This document shows, piece after piece, positions 8,277-17,009 of a stretch of 64,000 nucleotides of DNA. The number at the start of each line of letters is the position of its first letter. The stretch's first letter is position 1. Both the position numbers and the translations under genes were made by a program. Origin of the DNA: Mycolicibacterium rhodesiae (lineage in GTDB: Bacteria; Actinomycetota; Actinomycetes; Mycobacteriales; Mycobacteriaceae); contig NZ_MVIH01000003.1 in assembly GCF_002086695.1 (NCBI RefSeq), positions 372,001 to 436,000 of the forward strand, read 5' to 3'. Under the pieces are notes generated by a model. That model searched no databases and was not told where the DNA came from. It saw nothing but the letters and a program-made list of their open reading frames with translations.

Positions 8277-9262
8277 TGGCAGTGGCGCTGGACGATCTGC
8301 TGGACCGGTTGCACGTTCTCGCCCTGCCGATGCGGGTTCGCTTCCGCGGCATCATGGTTCGCGAGGTGGCCCTGATCGACGGGCCCGCGGGCTGGGGTGA
8401 GTTCGGCGCGTTCGTCGAGTACGAGCCGCCCGAAGCGGCGCACTGGTTGGCGTCCGGAATCGAATCGGCCTACCGGGCACGGCCTTCGGTCGTTCGCGAT
8501 GTGGTGCCGATCAATGCGACGGTCCCCGCGGTGGATGCCGATCAGGTGCCGGAGGTGTTGGAGCGCTTTCCCGGGACGCGCACCGCCAAGGTGAAAGTCG
8601 CCGAGCCGGGTCAGACGTTGGCCGATGACGTCGCCCGGGTCAACGCGGTGCGGGCGGTGATCCCGACGGTGCGGGTGGACGCCAACGGCGGGTGGACGGT
8701 CGAGCAGGCCGTGGCTGCCGCGGCTGCGCTGACCGCCGATGGTCCGCTGGAATACCTTGAGCAGCCATGCAAAACGGTGGCCGAGCTGGCCGAGGTGCGC
8801 AGCCGGGTGGACGTCGCGGTGGCCGCCGACGAGAGCATCCGCAAGGCGGCCGACCCGCTGGCCGTGGTCCGTGCGCGGGCAGCCGACATCGCTGTGCTCA
8901 AAGTGCCGCCGCTGGGCGGCGTGCGGGCACTGCTGGATATCGCCGCCGAGATCGACATCCCGGTGGTGATCTCGAGCGCGCTGGATACCGCGGTCGGCAT
9001 CGCGGCCGGACTGACCGCGGCGGCGGCATTGCCACAACTGGAGCACGCTTGCGGGCTGGGCACCGGTGGGCTGTTCATCGAGGACGTGGCAGACATCAGA
9101 CTTGTCGACGGCGGGATGGCCGTCGGCGACGTGGTGCCCGACCCGGCGCGCCTGGCCGCACTCGCCGCGCCGCCCGCCCGTCGCGACTGGTGGATCACCC
9201 GCGTCAAGGCATGTCACGCTCTCCTCGCCCGAACCGACGAACCGCAGGGCAATCGCGAGTAA
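8276..9262 (+). CDS. menC: o-Succinylbenzoate synthase MenC
   Basis: MenC dehydrates SHCHC to o-succinylbenzoate in menaquinone synthesis. The 328-residue product has the enolase-superfamily layout: a capping domain and then a barrel with the Lys pair in AKVKVAEPG (K105/K107), metal ligands in RVDANGGW (D135), EYLEQP (E162) and AADES (D185), and the opposite base Lys in VLKVPPLGG (K209). The start overlaps the upstream ligase stop by one base. It matches Rv0553 in type and length. A convergent TetR gene follows at once, whereas in M. tuberculosis bpoC and menD follow. Confidence 0.95.
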   Translation: MAVALDDLLDRLHVLALPMRVRFRGIMVREVALIDGPAGWGEFGAFVEYEPPEAAHWLASGIESAYRARPSVVRDVVPINATVPAVDADQVPEVLERFPGTRTAKVKVAEPGQTLADDVARVNAVRAVIPTVRVDANGGWTVEQAVAAAAALTADGPLEYLEQPCKTVAELAEVRSRVDVAVAADESIRKAADPLAVVRARAADIAVLKVPPLGGVRALLDIAAEIDIPVVISSALDTAVGIAAGLTAAAALPQLEHACGLGTGGLFIEDVADIRLVDGGMAVGDVVPDPARLAALAAPPARRDWWITRVKACHALLARTDEPQGNRE

Positions 9263-9288
9263 ACCTCTGCGCAACGTCGATCTCGGCG

Positions 9289-9843
9289 CTACATACTCGC
9301 CTTCAGGTCGGCGACCGCGGCTCGGATGAAGTGGGCTAGGTCGTACTTGTCGTCGGCCAGCCATTGCTCGAAGGCGAGGTGGAACACCGCGGCCCCGGCC
9401 TCGGCCGTCAACCGCGCGGTGGTCTCGGCGACGCCGCGGCTCACCAGCCCGTCGGCCATCGCGGCAGCCAGCGCGAAGCGCTTGCTCAGTTCGCGTTCCC
9501 GCAGCGCGGGATTCGCGTCGATCACCGCCTGGCGCTGGCGTGATCCGTCGCGTCCACCGTCGAAGAATGCCGCCGCCTGCTGCAATGCCGTGCTGACCGC
9601 GTCTAGCGGACCGGCCGAATCAGGAGCTTCCGCAACACCTTTGGTGAACTGCTCAAGGAGCTGACGCTGACCGCCAAAGAGCACCTCACGCTTGTCGGCG
9701 AAGTACCGGAAGAAGGTGCGTTCGGTCAGCCCGGCCCGCTCGGCGATCTCGGCGACCGTCGTCTGGTCGAAGCCGCGCTCGGCGTACAGCGCCATGGCCG
9801 CCTGTTGCAGACGGCCCGGCGCGTCCGGTTCCCAGCGGCCCAT
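9289..9843 (-). CDS. TetR-family transcriptional regulator
   Basis: The 184-residue product has an N-terminal TetR helix-turn-helix (AAMALYAERGFDQTTVAEIAERAGLTERTFFRYFADKREVL region, residues ~15-56) and a variable helical ligand-binding C-terminus. It is divergent from an NAD(P)-dependent reductase gene, with 75 bp between starts. That gap holds two near-identical 18-bp sites (9860-9908). The simplest model is that it represses itself and the reductase, and the ligand is probably that enzyme's substrate or product. The 3' end converges on menC with a 26-bp gap. Confidence 0.9.
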   Translation of the reverse strand: MGRWEPDAPGRLQQAAMALYAERGFDQTTVAEIAERAGLTERTFFRYFADKREVLFGGQRQLLEQFTKGVAEAPDSAGPLDAVSTALQQAAAFFDGGRDGSRQRQAVIDANPALRERELSKRFALAAAMADGLVSRGVAETTARLTAEAGAAVFHLAFEQWLADDKYDLAHFIRAAVADLKASM

Positions 9844-9859
9844 GCGGGAATTTTAGCGG

Positions 9860-9908
9860 GATGACAGTTGCTGACATCAGCGCTAGGTTCGATGACAGCG
9901 ACTGACAT
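9860..9908. promoter_or_regulatory. Paired operator candidate for the divergent TetR/reductase genes
   Basis: Two 18-bp sites at 9860-9877 and 9891-9908 read GATGACAG-nnn-CTGACAT, differing only in the three central bases. Each is an imperfect palindrome (TGnCAGnnnCTGnCA). They are offset by 31 bp, close to three helical turns, so two regulator dimers would sit on one DNA face. The right-hand site ends just before the GGAGG of the reductase gene. Binding by the adjacent TetR protein is inferred from position. Confidence 0.65.
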
Positions 9909-9918
9909 GGAGGTTTTC

Positions 9919-10818
9919 ATGAAGATATTCGTCACCGGAGCGTCCGGCTGGGTGGGCTCGGCGGTGGTGCCCGAGCTGCTCGCGGCCGGCCACCAGGTAC
10001 TCGGCTTGGCCCGCTCCGACGCATCCGCCGAGAAGCTCACTGCCGCGGGCGCCCAGGTTCACCGCGGCGACCTCGCGGACCTCGATAGCCTGCGCAGTGG
10101 CGCCAAAGACGCGGACGGCGTCATTCACCTGGCGTTCCACCACGATTTCGACAACTTCGTGGACGCCGGCGAACTCGACCGCAACGCGATCGCCGCCCTC
10201 GGTGAGACGCTCGCCGGTTCCGGCCGGCCACTCGTCGTCACCAGCGGCACGGCCGGACATGCACCCGGCGAGATCCTCACAGAGGACCGTCCCGCCAGCC
10301 CGCAGTCGCCGCGAACCTCCGAGTCCGCGGCGCTCGCGTTCGCCGAGCGCGATGTGCGCGTGTCGATCGTGCGTCTCGCGCCGACGGTGCACGGCAACGG
10401 TGACTACGGCTTCATCCCCGTTCTGATCGACGTGGCCCGCGCCAAGGGTGTTTCGGCTTTTCCCGGCGACGGCACCAATCGCTGGTCGGCCGTACACCGC
10501 GATGACGCCGCGATATTGTTCCGGCTCGCTGCCGAGTCCGCGCTGACCGGGACCATCCTGCACGCGGTCGGCGAGCAAGCCGTCACCACCCGTGACATCG
10601 CCGAGAGTTTCGGGCGCCACCTCGGTGTGCCGGTCATCAGCGTCGCGCCGGAAGCGGCATTCGACCACTTCGGTTGGATCGGAGCGTTTTTCGGTATCGA
10701 CATGCCGGCCAGCAGTGAGATCACCCAACAACGGTTCGGTTGGCAACCGACCAACATCGGCCTGCTCGAAGACCTCGAACAGGGTCACTACTTCGCCGCC
10801 GAGGTCAGCCGCCGATAG
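9919..10818 (+). CDS. NAD(P)-dependent extended short-chain dehydrogenase/epimerase-like reductase
   Basis: The 299-residue product starts with a Rossmann dinucleotide motif MKIFVTGASGWVGSAVVPELLAAGH (G-x-x-G-x-x-G) and has the atypical/extended SDR layout, including VIHLAFHHDF, a substrate-pocket stretch LVVTSGTAGH, and WSAVHRDDAA near the C-terminal lobe. The usual YxxxK is not obvious; the equivalent region is SPRTSESAALAF, as in several NAD-binding family members. ATG 9919 is chosen because GGAGG lies 5 nt upstream; the frame is open to 9868. It is divergent from and probably controlled by the TetR gene. Substrate unknown. Confidence 0.85.
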   Translation: MKIFVTGASGWVGSAVVPELLAAGHQVLGLARSDASAEKLTAAGAQVHRGDLADLDSLRSGAKDADGVIHLAFHHDFDNFVDAGELDRNAIAALGETLAGSGRPLVVTSGTAGHAPGEILTEDRPASPQSPRTSESAALAFAERDVRVSIVRLAPTVHGNGDYGFIPVLIDVARAKGVSAFPGDGTNRWSAVHRDDAAILFRLAAESALTGTILHAVGEQAVTTRDIAESFGRHLGVPVISVAPEAAFDHFGWIGAFFGIDMPASSEITQQRFGWQPTNIGLLEDLEQGHYFAAEVSRR

Positions 10819-10827
10819 GCTTGGCAT

Positions 10828-11628
10828 GTGCTGCGTCCAGGTGATTCGTTCGCCGACTACGTCGTCGAACGAATACTGGGCCGCGGCGGTAACGCGATGG
10901 TGTACCTGGCTCACCGGCAATCCGAACCCGGCGTGGCGCTGAAGATCCTGACCGACGATCATCGCGACCCGGCGGCCATCGAACGCTTGCACCGCGAATT
11001 CGAGATCGCCCGGGGCCTGCAGCACCCGCACATCGCCGCGATGTTCGACCACGGACCCACCTGGCTCGCCATGCAATATGTCGACGGCGGCTCTGTCGCT
11101 GCCTTGGCATCGTTGGCCGACAAGCTGTCGGCGCTCGCGCAGGTCGCCGAAGCGCTGGACTACGTGCACCACAACGGCGTTGTGCACTGCGACGTCAAAC
11201 CGACGAATATCCTTGTCGCCAAGAGCTTTCTGGATGTCGGTGCAGTCCTGATCGATTTCGGAGTTGCCCATGTTATGGGCGAGCAGTCCCCGCCGGTGGC
11301 CGCCCGACCGTCCCATGTACAAGCGTCCCTACCGTACGCCGCACCAGAGCTGTTGACCGGGTCGACGCCGTCGCCCGCCACCGATGAGTACGAACTGGCC
11401 TGCACCGCAGTCGAATTGATCGCCGGCGCTCCACCCTTCACGGCTGCCACCCCGATGGGGCTTTTCGACCGCCACCTTCATCACCCGCCGCCGCGGCTGT
11501 CGTACAGGATCGATTGGGTGCCCCGCGCGTTCGACTCCATTCTGGCGAAAGCAATGGCGAAACGTCCGGAGTCCCGGTACCAGACGTGTACGGAATTCGT
11601 CCGGTTGATCACCCGAGCGCTGACGTGA
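10828..11628 (+). CDS. Soluble Ser/Thr protein kinase (non-RD type)
   Basis: The 266-residue product is a bare eukaryotic-like kinase domain: glycine loop LGRGGNAMVY (residues 17-26), ATP Lys in VALKIL (K39), catalytic loop HCDVKPTN (120-127, Asp122), DFG (143-145) and YAAPELLTG. There is no membrane segment and no PASTA domain, unlike most mycobacterial Pkn proteins. The residue before the catalytic Asp is Cys rather than Arg, which makes it a non-RD kinase that may not depend on activation-loop phosphorylation. The GTG start lies 9 bp after the reductase gene. Targets are unknown; the neighbouring permease is a positional candidate only. Confidence 0.9.
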   Translation: MLRPGDSFADYVVERILGRGGNAMVYLAHRQSEPGVALKILTDDHRDPAAIERLHREFEIARGLQHPHIAAMFDHGPTWLAMQYVDGGSVAALASLADKLSALAQVAEALDYVHHNGVVHCDVKPTNILVAKSFLDVGAVLIDFGVAHVMGEQSPPVAARPSHVQASLPYAAPELLTGSTPSPATDEYELACTAVELIAGAPPFTAATPMGLFDRHLHHPPPRLSYRIDWVPRAFDSILAKAMAKRPESRYQTCTEFVRLITRALT

Positions 11629-11706
11629 CACCCGGGAAACGTTGCGTAACCGAGGTTTAACCGCAGGTGCGTTTGGGGTAGGGCGCCTGCTGGATATTCC
11701 CGGCCA

Positions 11707-13197
11707 ATGGGAGCGCCAACTACATACGACAATTCCGCGTTGGCCCACGAGGACGTCGGCTATCACAAGGGGCTCAAGCCCCGGCAGTTGCAGATGATCG
11801 CCATCGGGGGAGCGATCGGCACCGGCCTGTTCATGGGTGCCGGGGGGCGCCTTCATACGGCAGGCCCGGGACTATTCATGGTGTACGCCGTCTGCGGTGT
11901 GTTCGTCTTCTTCATCCTGCGCGCGCTGGGCGAGCTGGTACTGCACCGGCCATCATCGGGGTCTTTCGTGTCTTACGCCCGAGAGTTCTTGGGGGAGAAG
12001 GCGGCCTACGTGGCCGGCTGGATGTACTTCTTCAACTGGGCGTGCACGTCGATCGTCGACGTGACGGCCATCGCGCTCTACATGCACTACTGGGGCGCCT
12101 TCAAGGCAATCCCGCAGTGGACCATCGCGCTGATCGCCTTGGTGATCGTGCTGACCGTCAACATGATCTCGGTCAAGGTCTTCGGCGAGATGGAATTCTG
12201 GGCCGCCCTGATCAAGGTCGTCGCACTCGTCACGTTCCTTGTTGTCGGCATCGTGTTTCTCGCCGGCCGCTTCACCGTCGAGGGTTCGACCACCGGACCG
12301 TCACTCATCGCCGACCACGGCGGGATCCTCCCTACCGGTCTGCTGTCGTTGGTGGTCATCACCTCGGGGGTCATATTCGCTTATGCAGCAGTCGAATTGG
12401 TAGGCACGGCCGCCGGTGAGACGGAGAATCCGGACAAGGTCATGCCGAAGGCCATCAACTCGGTGGTGTTCCGCATCGCGGTGTTCTACGTCGGCTCGCT
12501 GATCTTGCTGGCGCTCCTGCTGCCGTACACCACCTACAAGCAGGGGGAGAGCCCGTTCGTGACATTCTTCTCCCGCATCGGGGTCCCGGCGGCCGGCACG
12601 ATCATGAACTTCGTGGTGCTGACCGCGGCGCTGTCCAGCCTCAACGCGGGCCTGTATTCCACCGGCCGGATTCTGCGGTCGATGGCGATGAACGGGAGCG
12701 CACCGCAGTTCACCGGCCGGATGTCCAAACGCGGCGTGCCGTTCGCCGGTATCGCGCTCACCGCCTGCTTCACGGTCGTCGGCGTGTTCCTCAACCTCGT
12801 GGTCCCGGCCGAGGCGTTCAACATCGCGCTGGACCTCTCGGCGCTCGGCATCATCGCATCGTGGGCGACGATCGTCATTTGCCAGATCCAACTGTATCGC
12901 TGGTCGCAGAAGGGGATCTTGAGCCGGCCGGCGTTCCGCCTGTGGGGGACGCCGTATACGAGCTATGCCACGCTGGCTTTCCTGGCGGTCGTCACCGGGC
13001 TGATGTGTTACGAGAATTACTGGAATCTGGTGGCCATCGTGGCCCTCGTCCCGTTGCTGACAATCGGCTGGTATGCGGTCCGCGGGCGGGTGCTGGAGAT
13101 GGCACAGGAGCGCGTCGGGTACACCGGCGACTACCCGATCTCCGCCGAGACCCCGTTGATGGACGAGTACTTGCGCGAGGACCGCGAGCCCCGCTGA
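11707..13197 (+). CDS. Amino-acid permease of the AAT/AnsP type
   Basis: The 496-residue APC-superfamily transporter has about twelve membrane segments. Its N-terminal phrase [25 protein letters not shown] is typical of the amino-acid transporter (AAT) branch that includes AnsP, CycA and GabP, followed by [35 protein letters not shown]. Resemblance to mycobacterial asparagine permeases is strongest by eye, but the substrate cannot be fixed from sequence. ATG 11707 follows a 78-bp gap after the kinase gene. No regulator is recognisable in that gap. Confidence 0.85.
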   Translation: MGAPTTYDNSALAHEDVGYHKGLKPRQLQMIAIGGAIGTGLFMGAGGRLHTAGPGLFMVYAVCGVFVFFILRALGELVLHRPSSGSFVSYAREFLGEKAAYVAGWMYFFNWACTSIVDVTAIALYMHYWGAFKAIPQWTIALIALVIVLTVNMISVKVFGEMEFWAALIKVVALVTFLVVGIVFLAGRFTVEGSTTGPSLIADHGGILPTGLLSLVVITSGVIFAYAAVELVGTAAGETENPDKVMPKAINSVVFRIAVFYVGSLILLALLLPYTTYKQGESPFVTFFSRIGVPAAGTIMNFVVLTAALSSLNAGLYSTGRILRSMAMNGSAPQFTGRMSKRGVPFAGIALTACFTVVGVFLNLVVPAEAFNIALDLSALGIIASWATIVICQIQLYRWSQKGILSRPAFRLWGTPYTSYATLAFLAVVTGLMCYENYWNLVAIVALVPLLTIGWYAVRGRVLEMAQERVGYTGDYPISAETPLMDEYLREDREPR

Positions 13198-13209
13198 CGG
13201 GCAGCCTCA

Positions 13210-13233
13210 GCGGAATTGAAGGCGGAATTGAAG
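13210..13233 (+). repeat. Perfect tandem duplication of a 12-mer
   Basis: The 12-base unit GCGGAATTGAAG occurs twice head to tail in the gap between the permease stop and the frameshifted ketoreductase gene. It may be replication slippage; no function is evident. Confidence 0.8.
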
Positions 13234-13281
13234 TAGGTCGCTACGCAAGTCGACCGTGGCGGCGGCCCCGACACTGAACCG

Positions 13282-14425
13282 ATGTCAACTCTCCGCGTCG
13301 GAATGATGGACCCCATCGTGGCGGCACGCCCCACGGTCGACTTCCTCACCAAAGCCAACTACGCGGCCGCGGCCGCCGCACGGGTGGACTCGTTCTGGGT
13401 GCCCGATCACCTGAATTCGTTGTTTCCGCGGTCACTGTGGAACAACCCGAAATACTGCGGTGGGGCCACCCTGCTGCCGCGCGGCGACGCGTACCTGGAG
13501 CCGTGGACCATGCTCGGCAACATCGCCGCGCGCAACCATGCACGCCTGCGCCTCGGCATCGGAGTGACCGACACGGGCCGGCGCAATCCGGCGGTCACCG
13601 CGCAGGCCGCGGCCACCCTGAACTTGCTGAGCCGCGGTCGCGCGATCCTCGGAATCGGCAGTGGCGAACGAGAAGGCAATGAACCGTACGGCGTCGAATG
13701 GTCCAAACCGGTGGCGCGGTTCGAGGAAGCCATGGCGACGATACGAGCGTTGTGGAATTCCAAGGGAGTTGGTCAATCGCGACTCGCCGTTCTTCCCACT
13801 GCGGAATGCGCTCTTCGATCTGCCGCCGTACAAGGGCAAGTGGCCGGAAATCTGGATCGCCGCTCACGGTCCGCGGATGTTGCGCGCGGCCGGTCGCTAC
13901 GCCGACGGCTTCTATCCGGCGTTCCCGCACACTCCGCAGGAATACGCGCAGCGCCTCGAGGCCGTGCGCACCGCAGCTTCTGACGCAGGGCGCGACCCGA
14001 TGTCGATCAAGCCGGCGCTCTGGTTGATGACGTTGGCCGCCCGGAATCGCGACGACCTCGATGAAGCGCTCGACTCCGAAGTGGTCCGAGCAGCGGCACT
14101 GAATGCTCCCGATCACTTCTACGCTCGCCACGGCGCCCAGCATCCACTCGGCATCGGCTTCACCGGCGCGCAGGACATCCTGCCGCAGGACATGGACGAA
14201 CAGACGGCGTTGTCACACGTCAAAGCCATCCCCACCGAGGTGGTCCGCGACTGCCTGCTGTGCGGGACGCCGGAGGAGATCGTGGAGCGGGTTGCCCAGT
14301 GGCGGGATTGTGGCGTCGAGTACGTGGTGCTCGCGAACGTGGGGCCATTGCAGCGCAGTCTGCGTAAAGGCGCAGCGTCGATGCTGCCGCTGATGCAGGC
14401 CGTGCGGCGCCTCAGGAAGCTGTGA
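13282..14425 (+). pseudogene. Frameshifted F420-dependent LLM-class ketoreductase, phthiodiolone ketoreductase-like
   Basis: Two frames together encode one protein. The first (from ATG 13282) runs through [52 protein letters not shown] and [11 protein letters not shown]. The expected continuation [30 protein letters not shown] is in the next frame and runs to TGA 14425. The break is at about 13761-13766 (AAGGGAG), where two bases appear to be missing (or one extra) relative to the family. From memory, the joined protein closely resembles Rv2951c, the F420-dependent phthiodiolone ketoreductase of M. tuberculosis. Both halves are otherwise intact, so this is either a recent inactivation or a sequencing error. 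As read, the product would lack the C-terminal half of the TIM barrel. Confidence 0.85.
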
Positions 14426-14486
14426 TGTCCTGATCTGTGGGGTGCATGGCCTAGACGCCATCACCGCCGGCCTCGACACTGAACGC

Positions 14487-15434
14487 ATGGCGCGATCGGT
14501 GGTGATCCTCGGGTTTCCCGGCGTGCAGGCCCTCGACCTGGTCGGGCCGCATGACGTGTTCACCGGTGCCGCGCTGCTCACCGAGGGCGGCTACCGGGTC
14601 AGCGTCGCCTCCGTCGACGGCCGCCCGGCAAGCACCCCCACCGGTTTGGCCTTCGTCACCGAGGCGATGCCCGAACCCAACGGCATCGACACCCTGGTCC
14701 TGCCCGGCGGTCCCGGCGTGGACGACGCCCGCGCGGATCCGGCCACCATGGCCTGGATTCGGACGGCCGCGGCCAACTCGCGCCGCGTCGTCAGCGTGTG
14801 CACCGGCTCGTTCCTGGCTGCCCAAGCCGGCCTGCTCGACGGCTGCCGCGCCACCACGCACTGGGCGTTCGCCGACCGGATGGCCCGCGAATTCCCGGCC
14901 GTGACCGTCGACCGCGAGCCCATCTTTCTGCGAAGCTCGGCCACGGTGTGGACCGCGGCCGGGGTGACATCCGGCATCGACTTGTCGCTCGCGCTCGTCG
15001 AGGACGACTACGGCACCGAAGTCGCCCAGACCGTCGCGCGCTACCTTGTGCTCTTTCTGCGCCGCCCCGGCGGCCAGACGCAATTCGCGGCGCCGGTGTG
15101 GATGCCGCGGGCGCGGCGTCAACCCATCCGCGAGGTCCAGGAGGCCATCGAGGCCGAACCCGGTGCCGCCCATAGCATCACCGAACTGGCCCGCCGCGCC
15201 GCGATGAGTCCGCGGCACTTCACCCGGGTGTTCACCGAGGAGGTCGGCGAGGCCCCCGGCGCCTACGTCGAACGCGTCCGCACCGAAGCCGCTCGTCGTC
15301 AGCTCGAGGAGACCGACGACACCGTCGTCACCATCGCCGCCCGGTGCGGTTTCGGAACATCAGAGACGTTGCGCCGCAACTTCATTCGCCGGGTCGGCGT
15401 CTCACCCGACCAATACCGCAAAACGTTCGCATAA
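14487..15434 (+). CDS. GlxA-type transcriptional regulator (DJ-1/PfpI domain plus AraC HTH)
   Basis: The 315-residue product has an N-terminal DJ-1/PfpI domain (residues ~1-170), with the nucleophile-elbow-like SVCTGSFLAAQAGLLDG and an Asp-Leu-Val-Gly-Pro-His start region, followed by two AraC helix-turn-helix motifs (ITELARRAAMSPRHFTRVF and VVTIAARCGFGTSETLRRNF). Such proteins usually sense a small molecule and activate adjacent catabolic genes. ATG 14487 gives MARSVVILGFPG. The next gene, a stand-alone DJ-1/PfpI enzyme, starts 11 bp downstream and is the obvious target or partner. Confidence 0.9.
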   Translation: MARSVVILGFPGVQALDLVGPHDVFTGAALLTEGGYRVSVASVDGRPASTPTGLAFVTEAMPEPNGIDTLVLPGGPGVDDARADPATMAWIRTAAANSRRVVSVCTGSFLAAQAGLLDGCRATTHWAFADRMAREFPAVTVDREPIFLRSSATVWTAAGVTSGIDLSLALVEDDYGTEVAQTVARYLVLFLRRPGGQTQFAAPVWMPRARRQPIREVQEAIEAEPGAAHSITELARRAAMSPRHFTRVFTEEVGEAPGAYVERVRTEAARRQLEETDDTVVTIAARCGFGTSETLRRNFIRRVGVSPDQYRKTFA

Positions 15435-15445
15435 AGGAGAATGTC

Positions 15446-16189
15446 ATGCAGATCGCCATCGTGCTCTATCCCGGTTTCACCGCTTTGGATTTCATCGGAC
15501 CCTACGAGGTGCTGCGCTGGCTGCCCGACGCCGAGGTTCGCTTCGTGTGGCACGAAACCGGTCCGATCACCGCCGACTCCGGCGTTCTCGTCGTCGGCGC
15601 CACCCATTCATTCGACGAAACACCCTCTCCCGACGTGATTCTCGTGCCCGGTGGGATGACGACGATCGAACACTCCCGCGACGAGAAGCTGCTGGAGTGG
15701 GTCCGTCAGGCGCACCGCACCGCGACGTGGACGACATCGGTGTGCTCCGGGTCGGTGATCCTCGCGGCAGCGGGACTGCTGAAGGGCAAGCGGGCGACGT
15801 CGCACTGGGCGGCACTGACCGCGCTCAAGGCGCTCGGGGCCACCCCGGTCAAGGACGAGCGAGTGGTCCACGAAGGGAACATCGTCACCAGCGCCGGGGT
15901 GTCGGCAGGCATCGACCTCGCGCTGTGGCTGGCCGGACAGATCGGCGGCGAGGAGCGCGCCAAGGTGATCCAGCTGTCGATGGAGTACGACCCGCAGCCG
16001 CCGTTCGACTCCGGGCACATGTCGAAGGCATCGGCGGCAACCAAGGCGTCCGCAGCCGCGCTGATGGCCAAGGATCTGGCGACGCCCACCCAGCTCAAGG
16101 CGATGACATCGCTGCTGTGGTCCGGCGCCATCGACGCCGCGCGGTCGAAGGCACGGCGGAAACGGGGTCGCGTAGCCTCTGCCAGGTGA
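15446..16189 (+). CDS. DJ-1/PfpI family protein, isonitrile hydratase-like
   Basis: The 247-residue product has a complete DJ-1/PfpI fold: IAIVLYPGFTALDFIGPYEVL at the N-terminus, VILVPGGM, and the nucleophile elbow TTSVCSGSVILAAAGLLKGKRATSHW with the conserved Cys. The family includes isonitrile hydratase and chaperone-like enzymes. A C-terminal Ala/Lys-rich extension of about 50 residues is unusual. ATG 15446 follows a strong AAAGGAGA by 5 nt. It is co-oriented with and 11 bp after the GlxA-type regulator, and its end overlaps the GTG of bpoC. Confidence 0.87.
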   Translation: MQIAIVLYPGFTALDFIGPYEVLRWLPDAEVRFVWHETGPITADSGVLVVGATHSFDETPSPDVILVPGGMTTIEHSRDEKLLEWVRQAHRTATWTTSVCSGSVILAAAGLLKGKRATSHWAALTALKALGATPVKDERVVHEGNIVTSAGVSAGIDLALWLAGQIGGEERAKVIQLSMEYDPQPPFDSGHMSKASAATKASAAALMAKDLATPTQLKAMTSLLWSGAIDAARSKARRKRGRVASAR

Positions 16190-16974
16190 TCAACCTGGCC
16201 TACGAGGACAACGGCTCCGGCGATCCGGTGCTGTTCATCGCCGGCACCGGCGGCGCCGGCCGGACCTGGCACATCCACCAGATTCCGCGGTTCCTGGCGG
16301 CGGGCTATCGGTGCGTCACGTTCGACAACCGCGGAATCGGGGCCACCGAGGAAGCCGGCGACTTCACCCCGGAGCAGATGATCGCCGACACCGCGGCCCT
16401 CATCGAGGACGTGATCGGCGGACCCACCCGGATCGTGGCGATCTCGATGGGCGCCTACATCGCCCAGGAGTTGATGCTGACCCGCCCGGAGCTGGTCACC
16501 CAGGCCGTGTTGATGGGCACCCGCGGCCGTCTGGACCGCACCCGCAAATCGTTTCGGGCCGCCGACGTCGAACTCACCAAGGCCGGCATTCAGCTGCCGC
16601 CCGCATATGCGGCGAAAGTGCGTGTGCTGGAGAACTTCTCACCCAAGACCATCAACGACGAGAAGGCGATCGGCGACTGGGTGGAGATGTTCACCGCTTT
16701 CCCAATCAAGCGCACTCCCGGGCTGCGCGCCCAGCTCGAGGTCTACCCCAAGGACAACCGGCTGGCTGCTTACCGTTCGATTACCAACGAGGTGCTGGTG
16801 ATCGGGTTCGCCGACGACCTGCTCACCCCGGCGGCGCTGGGCCGTGAGGTCGCCGACGCCATCCCCAACGGCCGATATGTGCAGATCGGGCACACCGGCC
16901 ACCTGGGATTCCTGGAGCGCCCGGACACCGTGAACAACGCGATGCTGGACTTTTTCGCAGGCACTCTTGTCTGA
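16186..16974 (+). CDS. bpoC: Alpha/beta hydrolase BpoC-like
   Basis: The 262-residue product has the length of M. tuberculosis BpoC (Rv0554) and the same place before menD. The alpha/beta-hydrolase triad is visible: nucleophile Ser in AISMGAYIA, Asp in GFADDLLTP and His in IGHTGHLGF, with the oxyanion segment IAGTGGAGRTWH. It was named as a bromoperoxidase-like protein; a MenH-like role in menaquinone synthesis is a reasonable guess because of the locus but is unproven. The GTG start overlaps the upstream PfpI stop as GTGA. This coupling to a non-menaquinone gene is new relative to M. tuberculosis. Confidence 0.88.
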   Translation: MINLAYEDNGSGDPVLFIAGTGGAGRTWHIHQIPRFLAAGYRCVTFDNRGIGATEEAGDFTPEQMIADTAALIEDVIGGPTRIVAISMGAYIAQELMLTRPELVTQAVLMGTRGRLDRTRKSFRAADVELTKAGIQLPPAYAAKVRVLENFSPKTINDEKAIGDWVEMFTAFPIKRTPGLRAQLEVYPKDNRLAAYRSITNEVLVIGFADDLLTPAALGREVADAIPNGRYVQIGHTGHLGFLERPDTVNNAMLDFFAGTLV

Positions 16975-17009
16975 TGTCGAGCCCGATCGACGTGTGACAC
17001 GCTGTAGTA

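Noticed and set aside
9883..11322. 479-residue minus-strand frame opposite the SDR and kinase genes
   Set aside because: Overlaps two well-supported genes and the operator region, and shows no recognisable protein features.
12301..12891. 196-residue minus-strand frame inside the permease gene
   Set aside because: Fully inside a clear 12-helix transporter on the other strand.
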